Source: Thermodesulfobacteriota bacterium
GTDB taxonomy: Bacteria > Desulfobacterota > WTBG01 > CAIYCZ01 > CAIRTM01
NCBI GenBank assembly: GCA_026415325.1
Contig: JAOAHH010000072.1
Location: 23,537-87,536, forward strand
Reading direction: 5' to 3'
Length of the DNA stretch: 64,000 nt
Part shown: piece after piece, positions 50,518-59,625 of the stretch
Layout: each line of letters starts with the position of its first letter
Numbering within the stretch: the stretch's first letter is position 1
Translations under genes and position numbers: made by a program
Notes under the pieces: model-generated
What the model was told of the DNA's origin: nothing
Databases searched by the model: none
The model's input: the letters and a program-made list of their open reading frames with translations, nothing else

Positions 50518-51963
50518 ATGTCATTTGCACTCATTGCGCGAATTCAAGGGTTTCTGCTGCTCTTTCTCGGGGCGGCAATGTGCGTGCCGGTGCTCATCGC
50601 ACTTCTCTGCCGCGAAGTGGCATGGCAAGGTTTGCTCGGATCGGCATGCTGTACCGTAATTGCAGGCGCAACGCTTATTTTCTCCTGCCGAGCGGTTGAG
50701 AAGCAGATTTCACAGCGCGAAGGCTTTTTGATCGTTGCGATCGGCTGGATTCTTGCCTCGCTGTTCGGCTCCCTGCCGTTCTTTGTGCAGGGGTACCTCC
50801 CTTCGTTTACCGATGCGTTTTTTGAAACCGTATCCGGCTTCACCACGACCGGTGCGACTGTTATCAGTAATGTCGAGGCACTGCCGCGTGCGGTGCTTTT
50901 TTGGCGAAGCATGATTCAGTGGCTTGGGGGGATGGGTATCATTCTGTTTTCCATCGCCATTGTGCCACTGCTGGGCATCGGCGGCATGCAGCTTTATAAA
51001 GCCGAGGTGCCGGGACCGGTGATCGAAAAGATCAAACCCCGCATCGCCGAAACGGCACGGTCACTCTGGAAAGTGTATATCCTGCTTTCACTGGGGCAGA
51101 CATTGCTTCTGATGCTCTGCGGTATGGATGTGTATGAGGCGGTTTGTCATACCTTCACCACTATGGCAACCGGAGGGTTTTCCACCCGGAACAAAAGCAT
51201 CGAGTCTTTTGGTAATCCGTGGATTGAACTGATTGTTATTGTATTCATGGTTGCTGCAGGCATTAATTTTACCCTGCATTACCACCTGTTACACGGCAGA
51301 GTCTCACGGATGTTCCGAGACCGAGAATTTCAGTTTTATTGCGCGGTATTGTGTCTGGCAACGCTTCTGGTGACACAACTGCTGTGTATGGGCTCACGAA
51401 TCGATATGGTGAGCGCACTGCGACAGGCTTGTTTCCAGGCCGTTTCCATCATGACGACAACCGGTTACAGCACGTGCAACTTTGATGTATGGCCGTCAGC
51501 AGCGCGATTTATTCTTCTGATGCTGATGCTGATCGGCGGATGTGCAGGCTCGACCGGCGGCGGCATCAAATGTATCCGGGTGCTGCTGCTGTGCAAGCAG
51601 ATTTATCGCGAACTGTTTTGTATGGTTCACCCAAATGCCGTAGTATCAATTAAGCTTGCCGGCAAGCCAGTTCCTGAAACCGTCCTGCGACCGCTTACGC
51701 ATTTTATTCTTGTCTATCTTATGGTATGGGCTACCGGCACGGCTGCACTCACTTGGTGCGGCCTTGATATGGTAACGGCCTTATCGTCTGCTGCTGCAAC
51801 CCTTGGCAATATCGGACCAGGACTTGCCGGTGTCGGGCCGTATGAGACATTTGCATGGATCCCACCGCCCGGCAAATGGATTCTGATTATGCTGATGCTG
51901 TTCGGGCGGCTTGAGCTGTTTACGCTGCTTCTGATCTTTGTCCCTGCGTTTTGGAAAAAATAG
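50518..51963 (+). CDS. trkH: Trk potassium uptake channel subunit TrkH
   Basis: This is the 481-residue potassium-translocating membrane subunit, made of four M1-P-M2-like units. The selectivity-filter glycines are in VSGFTTTGATVI, TTMATGGFSTRN, TTTGYSTCNFDVWP and AAATLGNIGPGLAGVGP. MIQWLGGMGIILFSIAIVPL is another TrkH hallmark. The ATG at 50518 is one base after the trkA stop; an in-frame TTG at 50503 inside trkA is less likely. The Kef-type antiporter gene starts 26 bp downstream, so uptake and efflux components form one operon. Confidence 0.95.
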   Translation: MSFALIARIQGFLLLFLGAAMCVPVLIALLCREVAWQGLLGSACCTVIAGATLIFSCRAVEKQISQREGFLIVAIGWILASLFGSLPFFVQGYLPSFTDAFFETVSGFTTTGATVISNVEALPRAVLFWRSMIQWLGGMGIILFSIAIVPLLGIGGMQLYKAEVPGPVIEKIKPRIAETARSLWKVYILLSLGQTLLLMLCGMDVYEAVCHTFTTMATGGFSTRNKSIESFGNPWIELIVIVFMVAAGINFTLHYHLLHGRVSRMFRDREFQFYCAVLCLATLLVTQLLCMGSRIDMVSALRQACFQAVSIMTTTGYSTCNFDVWPSAARFILLMLMLIGGCAGSTGGGIKCIRVLLLCKQIYRELFCMVHPNAVVSIKLAGKPVPETVLRPLTHFILVYLMVWATGTAALTWCGLDMVTALSSAAATLGNIGPGLAGVGPYETFAWIPPPGKWILIMLMLFGRLELFTLLLIFVPAFWKK

Positions 51964-51988
51964 ATCCCCTATTCGCTCCAGGGTGCTG

Positions 51989-53983
51989 ATGGAAACCCAG
52001 CTGTTTGTTGATATCCTGTATATTTTATTCCTATCGGTTGTAGCGCTCTTTTTTTGCAACCGCCTCCGTATCCCAACAATCGCCGGATTGCTGCTGGTTG
52101 GCGTCCTCGAGGGGCCGGCAGGGTTGCATCTTGTTTACTCGGTACATGAGGTAGAAAAAATCGCTGAGATCGGTGTGGTGTTTCTCATGTTTACGATCGG
52201 TGTTGAATTCTCACTTGAACACCTCCAGCGCCTCAGGCGTGTCTTTTTTATCGGCGGGACGTTCCAGACAATCGGTACGTTCTGCGTTGCCTGCGCGCTC
52301 CTCTGGACGGCGGGGATGCAGCTGCCGCAGGCCGTATTTGTGTCAATGCTCCTGTCCCTGAGTAGTACGGCTATCGTGCTGCGGCTGTTGCAGCAGCGGG
52401 GCGATATCGACTCGCCGCAAGGACGCACTGCGCTCAGCATACTCATTTACCAGGATCTCTTGGTCATTCCGATGATGCTCATCATCCCCTTTCTTGCAGG
52501 CACTGCTGTTATTGATACCCGAACGATCGGTCTGTTCATTGCCAAGGCGTCGATTTGCTGCGTGCTGATTGTTGGAGCAGCAAAATGGATATTGCCGCGC
52601 ATGCTGCACCAGATTGCACGGACACGCGACCCAGAGCTGTTTTTCATTTCCATCGTTTTTCTCGTGTTTGCAATTGCGTTTGCCACTTCCAGCGCCGGCC
52701 TGTCCCTCGCGCTTGGTGCATTTCTTGCCGGGCTCATTCTGTCAAGCTCGCCTTACGGCCAACGGGCATTGGGACACATTTTGCCGTTTCGCGACCTGTT
52801 CATGAGCTTCTTTTTTGTATCAATCGGGATGTTGCTCAAGCCTGCGGTGCTCGCGACACAGCCGTTACTGATTGCCGGCGGGACCGTCCTGTTATGTACG
52901 GTGAAATGTCTCATTGTTGTGAGCGCAGCGCTGCTGCTCGGTATGCCGCTGCGCTCAGCCGTGCTCTGCGGACTTTCGCTTGTGCAAGTTGGAGAATTCA
53001 GCTTTGTGCTTGCACGAGCAGGAATGCAGGCAGGTGTTCTGAGTGCCGATCATTTTCAGACATTTCTCGCCGTATCTATTCTGTCCATGCTGGTAACGCC
53101 GCTTCTGATTGCCCAAGGTGAAACTTTTGTCAAGCTTGCCATGCGCCTTCCTCTTCCTGATTCCCTCAAGGCGGGTAAGGCTGCCGAGACCCCAGGTCCT
53201 GGGCTTGTTGACCATTTGGTCATTATCGGATTTGGTCTTGGCGGCAGGCACATTGCTGATGCAGCAGAAGCTGCTGGTATCCCGTATGTGGTGATCGATA
53301 CAAATCCCGATACAGTACGCTCGGAACGAGCAGCAGGCAGACGGATTTACCACGGCGATGCCACCTGCGAGCCGATCCTTATCCATGCGGGCATCCAGAA
53401 CGCCCGTGTAGCGGTTATTGCCATTTCGGATCCGGTGGGCACCAATCGCGTGGTCGAGCAGGTGCGATTGCTCAACCCGCGGATCCACATTATTGTGCGC
53501 ATCCGCTATTTTGCCCAAGCAGATACTTTGCTTGCATTCGGGGCAGACGAGGTTATTCCCGAAGAATATGAAGCTTCGATTGAAATTTTCACCCGGGTGT
53601 TGCATAAGTATCTGGTGCCGAAAGAAGAAATTGATGCATTGGTACATCGGGTACGGGAGCGCGGTTACCAGATGCTTCGTGCCGCTGCACCGATTAAACC
53701 CGCAATGCTCGACCTTGATCTGTATCTCTCGGGAATGGAAGTTCGGGTGATGCGGATCCACGAGCATTCAAACGCCATCGGTCGTACACTCGCGGAGCTC
53801 AATCTGCGCAAAGACTACGGCATCACGGTGCTCGCGATCAATCGGCAGGGCAGGAAAATTTCTCTGCCAGATGGTGAGGAGCGTTTTGCTGCCGGAGATA
53901 ATGTGGTGCTGCTCGGAATGCCTGATCTCTTGGTATTTGCCGATACTATTTTTGGGCCGGGGCAGAGGGACGGAGAAGGGTGA
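51989..53983 (+). CDS. CPA2 cation/proton antiporter, Kef-type with RCK domains
   Basis: This 664-residue protein of the monovalent cation:proton antiporter-2 family has an N-terminal membrane domain of about 12 helices (1-385). RIPTIAGLLLVGVLEGPAG, LSLSSTAIVLRLLQQRGD, and GVVFLMFTIGVEFSLEHL are landmarks. A cytosolic TrkA-N Rossmann domain follows (about 405-520: HLVIIGFGLGGRHIADAAEA), then a TrkA-C domain (about 570-655). This is the layout of KefB/KefC and RosB-like potassium efflux systems. I chose the ATG at 51989 because AGGG precedes it and it opens at the first helix; an in-frame start 51 bp earlier lies inside trkH. It follows trkAH in the same operon. No glutathione-linked ancillary gene (KefF/G) is adjacent. 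Confidence 0.9.
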   Translation: METQLFVDILYILFLSVVALFFCNRLRIPTIAGLLLVGVLEGPAGLHLVYSVHEVEKIAEIGVVFLMFTIGVEFSLEHLQRLRRVFFIGGTFQTIGTFCVACALLWTAGMQLPQAVFVSMLLSLSSTAIVLRLLQQRGDIDSPQGRTALSILIYQDLLVIPMMLIIPFLAGTAVIDTRTIGLFIAKASICCVLIVGAAKWILPRMLHQIARTRDPELFFISIVFLVFAIAFATSSAGLSLALGAFLAGLILSSSPYGQRALGHILPFRDLFMSFFFVSIGMLLKPAVLATQPLLIAGGTVLLCTVKCLIVVSAALLLGMPLRSAVLCGLSLVQVGEFSFVLARAGMQAGVLSADHFQTFLAVSILSMLVTPLLIAQGETFVKLAMRLPLPDSLKAGKAAETPGPGLVDHLVIIGFGLGGRHIADAAEAAGIPYVVIDTNPDTVRSERAAGRRIYHGDATCEPILIHAGIQNARVAVIAISDPVGTNRVVEQVRLLNPRIHIIVRIRYFAQADTLLAFGADEVIPEEYEASIEIFTRVLHKYLVPKEEIDALVHRVRERGYQMLRAAAPIKPAMLDLDLYLSGMEVRVMRIHEHSNAIGRTLAELNLRKDYGITVLAINRQGRKISLPDGEERFAAGDNVVLLGMPDLLVFADTIFGPGQRDGEG

Positions 53984-54132
53984 AACGAAATATGTGCTTT
54001 TCATGTCTATACGCTTTTACCTTTCTGCTTCTATCGCAAAGGACAAAGCGCCGCACGGCTCATCGAACGAACTAACTGCCCGGTGCTTGAAAGATTTTTG
54101 CGCATTCGGCACTTAGTATCCTGTGCTGATAT

Positions 54133-54660
54133 TCAATACATGGCATCCGCATATTCAACCCACCCACCTGCATTCACCAGCGCCGCTTCAAACGGTGTGA
54201 GCGAAAATGGGATGGTTTCAAGCGTCATGCCGGGCGCGGTAACGGTCAATACTGAAGAGGGAAGATCCACGGCAATGGTTGCGCCGATCGAGCTGTAGCG
54301 TGAAAACAGGCGGTCAACAACCATCGGCGAGAGTTCGATTGCCAGCATCCCGCAGTTGAACATATTTTGTTTGAAAATGCGGGCAAAACCGGACGCAATG
54401 ACCGTGGTAATGTCGTTGACTTCAAGCGCCCATGCAGCATGTTCCCGAGATGAGCCGCAGCCGAAATTTTCCCTTGTTATAATCACACGCTTTCCTGCAA
54501 TATCCCGATGGGGATCAAACCCTGGGAGGTTAAGGTCTTCAAGCAAATGTGGCTGCAGCGCCTGTTTGGTAATTTCCGTAAGATATTTTGCCGGAATAAT
54601 TTCATCGGTATTGATGTTTGCCCGATCGAGGAACAAAACTTTACCGCCGAACTGCTTCAT
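54133..54660 (-). CDS. leuD: 3-isopropylmalate dehydratase small subunit
   Basis: This is the 175-residue small subunit of isopropylmalate isomerase in leucine biosynthesis, the short archaeal/clostridial type. Landmarks are GKVLFLDRANINTDEIIPAK followed by YLTE, and RENFGCGSSREHAAWALEVN, the aconitase swivel-domain substrate loop. The ATG at 54660 has AGGAGG 6 nt upstream, and its TGA overlap with leuC (4 bp) shows coupling. An upstream in-frame extension would run antisense-free through leuC and is not credible. A family relative is homoaconitase small subunit, so lysine or coenzyme B-type chemistry cannot be fully excluded. Confidence 0.92.
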   Translation of the reverse strand: MKQFGGKVLFLDRANINTDEIIPAKYLTEITKQALQPHLLEDLNLPGFDPHRDIAGKRVIITRENFGCGSSREHAAWALEVNDITTVIASGFARIFKQNMFNCGMLAIELSPMVVDRLFSRYSSIGATIAVDLPSSVLTVTAPGMTLETIPFSLTPFEAALVNAGGWVEYADAMY

Positions 54661-55952
54661 GATCTGCCTCCTGTATAGAGCGGGGAATTCGTAATGCATC
54701 CTGCAAGAGCAGTAGCAGCTGCTGTTGCAGGGCTTGCAAGGTGCACCATGCCACCTTTGCCCATGCGACCGTAAAAGTTCCGATTGGTGGTCGCGACGCA
54801 CACCTCCCCCTCGGCAAGCACGCCGTTGCTCATGCCCAGGCACGCGCCGCAGGTGGGATTGGTAACACAGCATCCTGCATCGATACAGGTTGCAATAATG
54901 CCCTCATCAAGGGCCTGACGAAAGATTTGCGGCGTTGCAGGCACAACAATCGCCCGCACCCGTTCATGAACTTTGTTGCCGCGCAGCACCTGCGCAACAA
55001 TACGCAAATCCTCGATTCTACCGTTTGTGCATGAACCGATATATACCTGATCGACCGGTGTTCCTTCCATTTCGCGCACAGTCTTTACCGTGTCGGGTTT
55101 ATAGCCAACCGTCACCAATGGCTCGAGCAGTGAGGTATCAACCTCCAGGTTTTGCTCATATGCAGCGCCCGGATCTGATGCAAGATGCCGAAACTGTTTG
55201 AGCGCTGTTTCCGGCGAGCCGTATTCGTGCTGAATGAGCGGCCATAAGTATCGAACCGTTTCCTCGTCGGGCTCACAGATGCCGCAGGTTGCACCTGCTT
55301 CTATTGCCATATTGCAGAGCGTCATACGGGATTCCATGCTGAGACTTTTGATGCACGGGCCGATAAATTCAATGACCATATTGGTTGCACCGTTGACGCC
55401 GATCCGCGATATAATATGCAAAATAAGATCTTTTGCAAAAACACCTGCAGGCAACGTACCGTTGACAATGACTCGATAGGTACGAGGCCGCTGGAATGCG
55501 CAGACACCTTTAAGAATGCCGACTTCAAGATCTGTGGTGCCCACGCCAGCACCGAATGCACCGAACGCGCCATAAGTGCAGGTATGTGAATCACCCATAA
55601 TAATGACCATACCAGGACGGACAAAACCCTGTTCGGGAAACAGGGCGTGGCAGACACCGTTTCGTCCGATATCGAAGAAATCTTTGATGTTGTGCCGCCG
55701 TGCCCAGTCGCGCAGGATTTTTCCTTGGAGGGCGCTTTGGGAATCCTTGGCAGGGCTCACATGATCAATCACCGCTTTGATTTTTGACGGGTCAAATGCC
55801 CGGTCCTTACCTCGGGTGACAAGGTCGTTAATGGCAATTGGCGTGGTGATTTCATGACAGAACACCGCATCAAGCCGCAGCACGTAGGTTCCGGGAAACG
55901 GCTCGTCGATGATATGCTCGTCAAAAATTTTTTGGGCGATGGTTCTCTCCAT
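54657..55952 (-). CDS. leuC: 3-isopropylmalate dehydratase large subunit
   Basis: This is the 431-residue [4Fe-4S] large subunit that isomerises 2- and 3-isopropylmalate. The cluster cysteines are in YIGSCTNGRIEDLR and in CIDAGCCVTNPTCGACLGMS. IIMGDSHTCTYGAFGAFGAG is the substrate loop. About 420-430 residues and the separate LeuD mark the archaeal/anaerobe clade (HacA/LeuC) rather than the 460-residue E. coli form. AGAGGAG lies 7 nt before the ATG. It overlaps leuD by 4 bp. No leuA or leuB is in the window. Confidence 0.93.
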   Translation of the reverse strand: MERTIAQKIFDEHIIDEPFPGTYVLRLDAVFCHEITTPIAINDLVTRGKDRAFDPSKIKAVIDHVSPAKDSQSALQGKILRDWARRHNIKDFFDIGRNGVCHALFPEQGFVRPGMVIIMGDSHTCTYGAFGAFGAGVGTTDLEVGILKGVCAFQRPRTYRVIVNGTLPAGVFAKDLILHIISRIGVNGATNMVIEFIGPCIKSLSMESRMTLCNMAIEAGATCGICEPDEETVRYLWPLIQHEYGSPETALKQFRHLASDPGAAYEQNLEVDTSLLEPLVTVGYKPDTVKTVREMEGTPVDQVYIGSCTNGRIEDLRIVAQVLRGNKVHERVRAIVVPATPQIFRQALDEGIIATCIDAGCCVTNPTCGACLGMSNGVLAEGEVCVATTNRNFYGRMGKGGMVHLASPATAAATALAGCITNSPLYTGGRS

Positions 55953-56061
55953 AAAGCTTGCTCCTCTTTCAGCAATCGCATGGTTCTGTAAAACGCACGG
56001 CTTCCAGAGGGTACATTACATACTTATGGCAGGATAAGGGGTCAATATAAAAAACAAAAAC

Positions 56062-56490
56062 CTATCCGAAGATCTTGTGGAGAAGGCCGGGGGGGCGATG
56101 GGCTTTTAAGAAGCGTTCAAGCTGCTTTTTCCCACCACCGTGAATCGAGATGAACTCAATGCCAACCTGATACATGAACTCAGGAGCGTCGCGCGCAATA
56201 TCATACCAGCATACCTCCCCCAAAGCCCGAAAGGGTTCTTCATCCGGGAAGAGTTCGATTTCCATCTGAAGCCGATTGTCGCGGGCACCCGGCGGGCCTG
56301 TGAGCAAATTGAGGCCGTCTGCATCGATGTGCTGTGTCTCGAGGCAGATGCCTTCCTGAGAAATGTTGCGGCTTTTCATTACCATAGGGCCTTTGTCTGC
56401 AAGTTTTTCCTCGGCGCTGATAATGGTAACCGTTACCTGCAGCGGAACCTCAAGGCGTTGAAACTTTCTCTTTTCAACCCCCTTGCCCAT
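56062..56490 (-). CDS. PilZ domain protein (predicted c-di-GMP receptor)
   Basis: This is a 142-residue cytosolic protein that is essentially one PilZ domain. The c-di-GMP-binding motif R-x3-R is in EKRKFQRLEVPLQV, and the second motif (N/D)-x-S-x2-G is in SRNISQEGICLET. The beta-barrel continues with RLQMEIELFPDEEPFRALGE and VGIEFISI. I chose the ATG at 56490, which opens just before the motif; the open frame upstream overlaps the heptose gene. It lies 19 bp after that gene, at the end of a pilus-assembly operon, and could link c-di-GMP from the GGDEF regulator to pilus function. No terminator is seen after it. Confidence 0.85.
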   Translation of the reverse strand: MGKGVEKRKFQRLEVPLQVTVTIISAEEKLADKGPMVMKSRNISQEGICLETQHIDADGLNLLTGPPGARDNRLQMEIELFPDEEPFRALGEVCWYDIARDAPEFMYQVGIEFISIHGGGKKQLERFLKAHRPPGLLHKIFG

Positions 56491-56509
56491 GATCGTAAGA
56501 CCCGTCTGT

Positions 56510-57022
56510 TCACCCTGGCTGCTGATGTGCGACAACCTTTTTGATTCTGGCAATAATATCGGATGTGGAAACGCCGTCCATAAGGGGAATTGCAAAAACT
56601 CGTCCGCCTGCCTGTTCAACGACATCCCGCCCGATAATCGTATCGGGTGTCCAATCCCCGCCTTTCACAAGCACATCGGGTTTGAGTTCGGTAATGATGC
56701 TGAGGGGATCGGATTCCTCAAAAATGACCACATAATCAACTGACTCAAGCGCAGCGATAACCCGTGCGCGCTGCTCCTGTGGCACGATCGGCCGCTCAGT
56801 TCCTTTCAAACCGCGCACCGATGCGTCGCTGTTGAGTGCAACCACCAGAAGATCGCCTGAAGCACGGGCCTGCTCCAAAAGCTGAACATGACCCGCGTGT
56901 ACAAGATCAAAGCATCCGTTAGTAAAGACAACCTTTTCGCCGCGACGCTGCCTGCTGCGCAGCAGGGGTTTGAGTTCCGCAACGCTTTTTATCTTGTCTT
57001 TTAATCTTCGTGGCTGATGCAC
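56510..57022 (-). CDS. rfaE2: D-glycero-beta-D-manno-heptose 1-phosphate adenylyltransferase (HldE domain II type)
   Basis: This is a 170-residue nucleotidyltransferase that activates heptose-1-phosphate with ATP for lipopolysaccharide core. [20 protein letters not shown] holds the HxGH site, [14 protein letters not shown] is followed by [26 protein letters not shown] and the STSDIIARI end. It corresponds to only the second half of E. coli HldE, so the kinase half must be elsewhere. GTG at 57022 is the likely start, with GAGGTG 5 nt upstream inside the end of the pilB-like gene, giving a 22 bp overlap. Its place in a pilus operon rather than with the core genes at 18-24 kb is unusual. Confidence 0.9.
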   Translation of the reverse strand: MHQPRRLKDKIKSVAELKPLLRSRQRRGEKVVFTNGCFDLVHAGHVQLLEQARASGDLLVVALNSDASVRGLKGTERPIVPQEQRARVIAALESVDYVVIFEESDPLSIITELKPDVLVKGGDWTPDTIIGRDVVEQAGGRVFAIPLMDGVSTSDIIARIKKVVAHQQPG

Positions 57023-58872
57023 CGGAGCACCTCACCGTAGGTCGTTTTCCCTTTGAGAATTTTTAGCACAGCGTTTTCAAGCAGCGTTTTCATGCCTTCG
57101 TGCTGGGCAGTTTTTTTGATAATATCCGATGAGGCTTTCTGATCGATTAGTTTCTTAATCGAATCGGTGACGCGCAGCACCTCAAAAACACCTTCTCGCC
57201 CCTTAAATCCCGTCTGACGGCATTGGAGGCACCCAGTACCGCGTTTCATCGCAATGGAGCCACTGACCGAACTATAAAGGGGGATTCCCAGTGTCTCAAG
57301 CTCATCCGGTGCAAGGGTGACGGTTTCGCTGCAGTGCTCGCAAACCGTACGGACAAGGCGCTGAGCAATTGCGCCGATCAGCGTCGAGCTTATCAGAAAC
57401 GGTTCGATACCGAGATCCATGAGCCGTGTCACCGCAGAGGCGGCATCGTTGGTGTGCAAGGTGCTCAGCACGAGATGGCCGGTGAGCGCTGCCTGTATTG
57501 CATTGCGCGCGGTCTCCTGATCGCGAATCTCGCCGATCATAATGATATCCGGATCTTGACGGAGGATATTGCGCAGAATTGATGAAAACGTAATGTCAAC
57601 GGCCGGTTGCACTGCGATTTGGTTGTAATCTTCGCAAACCATTTCGATCGGATCTTCAATCGTTGTAATGTTCTTTTCAGGCGATGCAAGGAATTTGAGC
57701 GATGAGTACAGGGTTGTTGTTTTGCCGCTGCCGGTCGGGCCGGTGACCAGAATAATGCCGTACGGCCGCTCCAAAAAGCTGCGATAGTGAATGAGGTCGC
57801 CAGGCGTGAAGCCGAGCTGTTCTAAGTCCTGAAACAGGATTTCGGGTTTTAACAGCCGCAAAACCACCTTCTCCCCGAAAGCAACCGGCACGGTTGAAAC
57901 CCGTATCTCGACGTTCTGGTTTTCATCGACAATTTTGATGCGCCCATCCTGTGGCCGGCGTTTTTCGGCTATGTTCATGCGGGAAAGGGATTTTATCCGG
58001 GAAACGACCGCTTGATACACCACGAGAGGCATCGAGTACGCGGTGTATAGGATGCCGTCGATCCTAAAACGCACAATGCCGCGTTCGCGTTTTGGTTCGA
58101 GGTGGATATCGCTTGCCCGCTGTTCAAAGGCGGAACGGAAGAGATGGTCAACAGCATGTTGAACATACCGCGTAGTTGTCTCACTTTCTTCAGCGGTCCC
58201 AAGTTTGGCGTACTGCTCGAGATTACCGATGTCAACGAGCGGTGCCACCAGCTCACGCTCAGCCATGACAATCGACCGCTTAAATCCGTAGAACTCCCTT
58301 ATAACCTTGAGAATATCAGTTTTCGTGCTGATAACCGGCTTGACCGACAGTTTCTGGACAGCCGCAATATCTTCAAAAACATCTTTGTTTAAGGGGTCGA
58401 CTGTCGCAACCACAAGCTGACCGTTTTCTACCCCGAGTGGCAACGTGAGGTTTTTAATCGCAAAGGCGCGCGACACGGTGCGCGTCACAATCTCAAGGTC
58501 AAGCTCAAGCGGATCTATCTTTTTAAACGGGATGTTGAGCCCTGCGGCAATCTCCCGCATAATGACTTCTTCGGTGAGCACCGCTCCATCTGCGCGTTGG
58601 TCATAGAGGTTGAGTGAAACAATAATATCAACCGGGGTAATAGTCTGCTGCTCCTGATCGCCTTTTAGCCCAGCGAGTTTTTTGAGCTTTTTTATTTGCT
58701 CGTGTTGTTTGGTCAGGATAAGGCGGTGCTGTTCCGCAGCGATAATGCCACGGTTAAGCAGCAAATCAGAGATGCTTTTGAGGTCAAGTTTCTGCTTCAC
58801 CGGAACATGGTTGGGATGATACGGATACTTTAGCATATAATGTTTTTTTGAAATGTCAAACCCAAATACCAT
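57001..58872 (-). CDS. pilB: Type IV pilus/type II secretion assembly ATPase (PilB/GspE)
   Basis: This is a 623-residue hexameric ATPase that drives pilin or pseudopilin polymerisation from the cytoplasmic face. The N-terminal GSPII_E-like domain spans about 40-180. The core has Walker [16 protein letters not shown], the Asp box and [20 protein letters not shown], Walker B-like [20 protein letters not shown], and the His box [19 protein letters not shown] tetracysteine zinc motif is present near the C-terminus: CEHC and CLQC about 40 residues apart. The first 40 residues are basic and poorly conserved. The start is uncertain: 58872 follows the fimT-like gene by 11 bp with a weak GGTGA; an ATG at 58836 is an alternative. 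The PilY1 neighbour favours PilB over GspE. Confidence 0.88.
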   Translation of the reverse strand: MVFGFDISKKHYMLKYPYHPNHVPVKQKLDLKSISDLLLNRGIIAAEQHRLILTKQHEQIKKLKKLAGLKGDQEQQTITPVDIIVSLNLYDQRADGAVLTEEVIMREIAAGLNIPFKKIDPLELDLEIVTRTVSRAFAIKNLTLPLGVENGQLVVATVDPLNKDVFEDIAAVQKLSVKPVISTKTDILKVIREFYGFKRSIVMAERELVAPLVDIGNLEQYAKLGTAEESETTTRYVQHAVDHLFRSAFEQRASDIHLEPKRERGIVRFRIDGILYTAYSMPLVVYQAVVSRIKSLSRMNIAEKRRPQDGRIKIVDENQNVEIRVSTVPVAFGEKVVLRLLKPEILFQDLEQLGFTPGDLIHYRSFLERPYGIILVTGPTGSGKTTTLYSSLKFLASPEKNITTIEDPIEMVCEDYNQIAVQPAVDITFSSILRNILRQDPDIIMIGEIRDQETARNAIQAALTGHLVLSTLHTNDAASAVTRLMDLGIEPFLISSTLIGAIAQRLVRTVCEHCSETVTLAPDELETLGIPLYSSVSGSIAMKRGTGCLQCRQTGFKGREGVFEVLRVTDSIKKLIDQKASSDIIKKTAQHEGMKTLLENAVLKILKGKTTYGEVLRCISHED

Positions 58873-58883
58873 GCGGTTCACCG

Positions 58884-59372
58884 TCAACGCCAGGCACCGT
58901 GCCAACACCGCAACACAATATTGCCAGCGGTCGTTGCGCCAACAGCACACGTGTCAAGCTCATCGTTTTGGAGATAGACATATCCGCTGTTGCTGCTGAT
59001 AATACCTCGTGGATTGAACGCTACCTTGTTGCCCCGGAAAGAGATGCCGTTTGCTGGAAATTTTGTTCCAACCGGTTTTTTAGCCTTGCCGTGGCCAAAA
59101 GAAATACCGGCGGGGAGTTTGAATGTTCCAACCGTATCAACTGTGTACTGCCGGCCAGCCGTATCAAAGCGCACCCAAATTTTTTGGTTGTTTTTTATGG
59201 CGTGTGAGCGGGCTTGCCGCAGATGCGTGCACAGTTGCCGGGCAGCACGCTGCAGCCGGTAGCCGGGTAGTGCCGAGACGATTGTTGGCACGGCAGCACC
59301 TGCAAGAATGCAGATTATTGCACACACGACCATTAATTCCACAAGAGAAAAACCCTGGTGGCATTTTCGCAT
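58884..59372 (-). CDS. Type IV minor prepilin, FimT/GspH-like
   Basis: This is a 162-residue prepilin. The type III signal HQGFSLVELMVVCAIICILA starts near residue 6, with Gly-Phe cleavage by prepilin peptidase and Glu at +5. The rest has the FimT/GspH pattern: LQRAARQLCTHLRQARSHAI, VRFDTAGRQYTV, and ISFRGNKVAFNPRGIISSNS. It probably primes or caps the pilus. I chose the ATG at 59372 with GGAGG 9 nt upstream; a GTG at 59378 would be only 3 nt from that site. The ribosome-binding site is complementary to an upstream sequence (59431-59445), so translation may be controlled. It leads the pilB-rfaE2-PilZ run. Confidence 0.88.
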   Translation of the reverse strand: MRKCHQGFSLVELMVVCAIICILAGAAVPTIVSALPGYRLQRAARQLCTHLRQARSHAIKNNQKIWVRFDTAGRQYTVDTVGTFKLPAGISFGHGKAKKPVGTKFPANGISFRGNKVAFNPRGIISSNSGYVYLQNDELDTCAVGATTAGNIVLRCWHGAWR

Positions 59373-59375
59373 CGA

Positions 59376-59517
59376 CACATCCCTCCTTTTTAGTGTGGTG
59401 GTGCGAACAGTGTATGGCGATAATTAGATTAAAAGAAGGGATGTGGCAGAAGGCAACAACAGCAAGCGCAGCGCATGATCGGGAGAACAAAACGCGCAGT
59501 GCCATCCCTCCTTTTTA
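59376..59517 (-). promoter_or_regulatory. Duplicated ribosome-binding site with shared anti-SD
   Basis: On the minus strand the 15-mer TAAAAAGGAGGGATG occurs twice: copy A (59517-59503) and copy B (59392-59378), the latter being the fimT-like gene's ribosome-binding site. Between them CACATCCCTTCTTTT (59445-59431) can pair with AAAAGGAGGGATGTG of copy B over 15 bp with one U-G, hiding the site and start. The same sequence can pair with copy A over about 16 bp with a 2-nt bulge. The two helices exclude each other, so the region could act as a translational switch. Confidence 0.5.
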
Positions 59518-59554
59518 TGGGGGATAGTTACCTTATTAATGTTGCAAAAGCAAT

Positions 59555-59579
59555 AAAAAAAGCCCCGCATGTGCGGGGC
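59555..59579 (-). terminator. Strong intrinsic terminator of the PilY1-like gene
   Basis: On the minus strand GCCCCGC-ACAT-GCGGGGC (59579-59562) is followed by seven T (59561-59555), 46 bp after the PilY1-like stop. It separates that gene's transcript from the fimT-like gene, which then needs its own promoter in the next 160 bp. Confidence 0.9.
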
Positions 59580-59625
59580 AGGGAATGACACCTCATGTGT
59601 GTGCAATGAGCGTCAGATTGTCCTA

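Noticed and set aside
52955..53767. 270-codon antisense frame opposite the Kef-type antiporter gene
   Set aside because: It is fully covered by a well-supported gene on the other strand and shows no family features. Long antisense frames also occur opposite 20115-20903 and 27070-27816 and are shadows of codon bias.
59164..59505. Frame starting at the decoy ribosome-binding site copy A (ATG 59505)
   Set aside because: GGAGG is only 1 nt from this ATG, and the frame runs out of phase through the fimT-like gene with a Cys/His-rich, non-family sequence. It is treated as a consequence of the duplicated leader.
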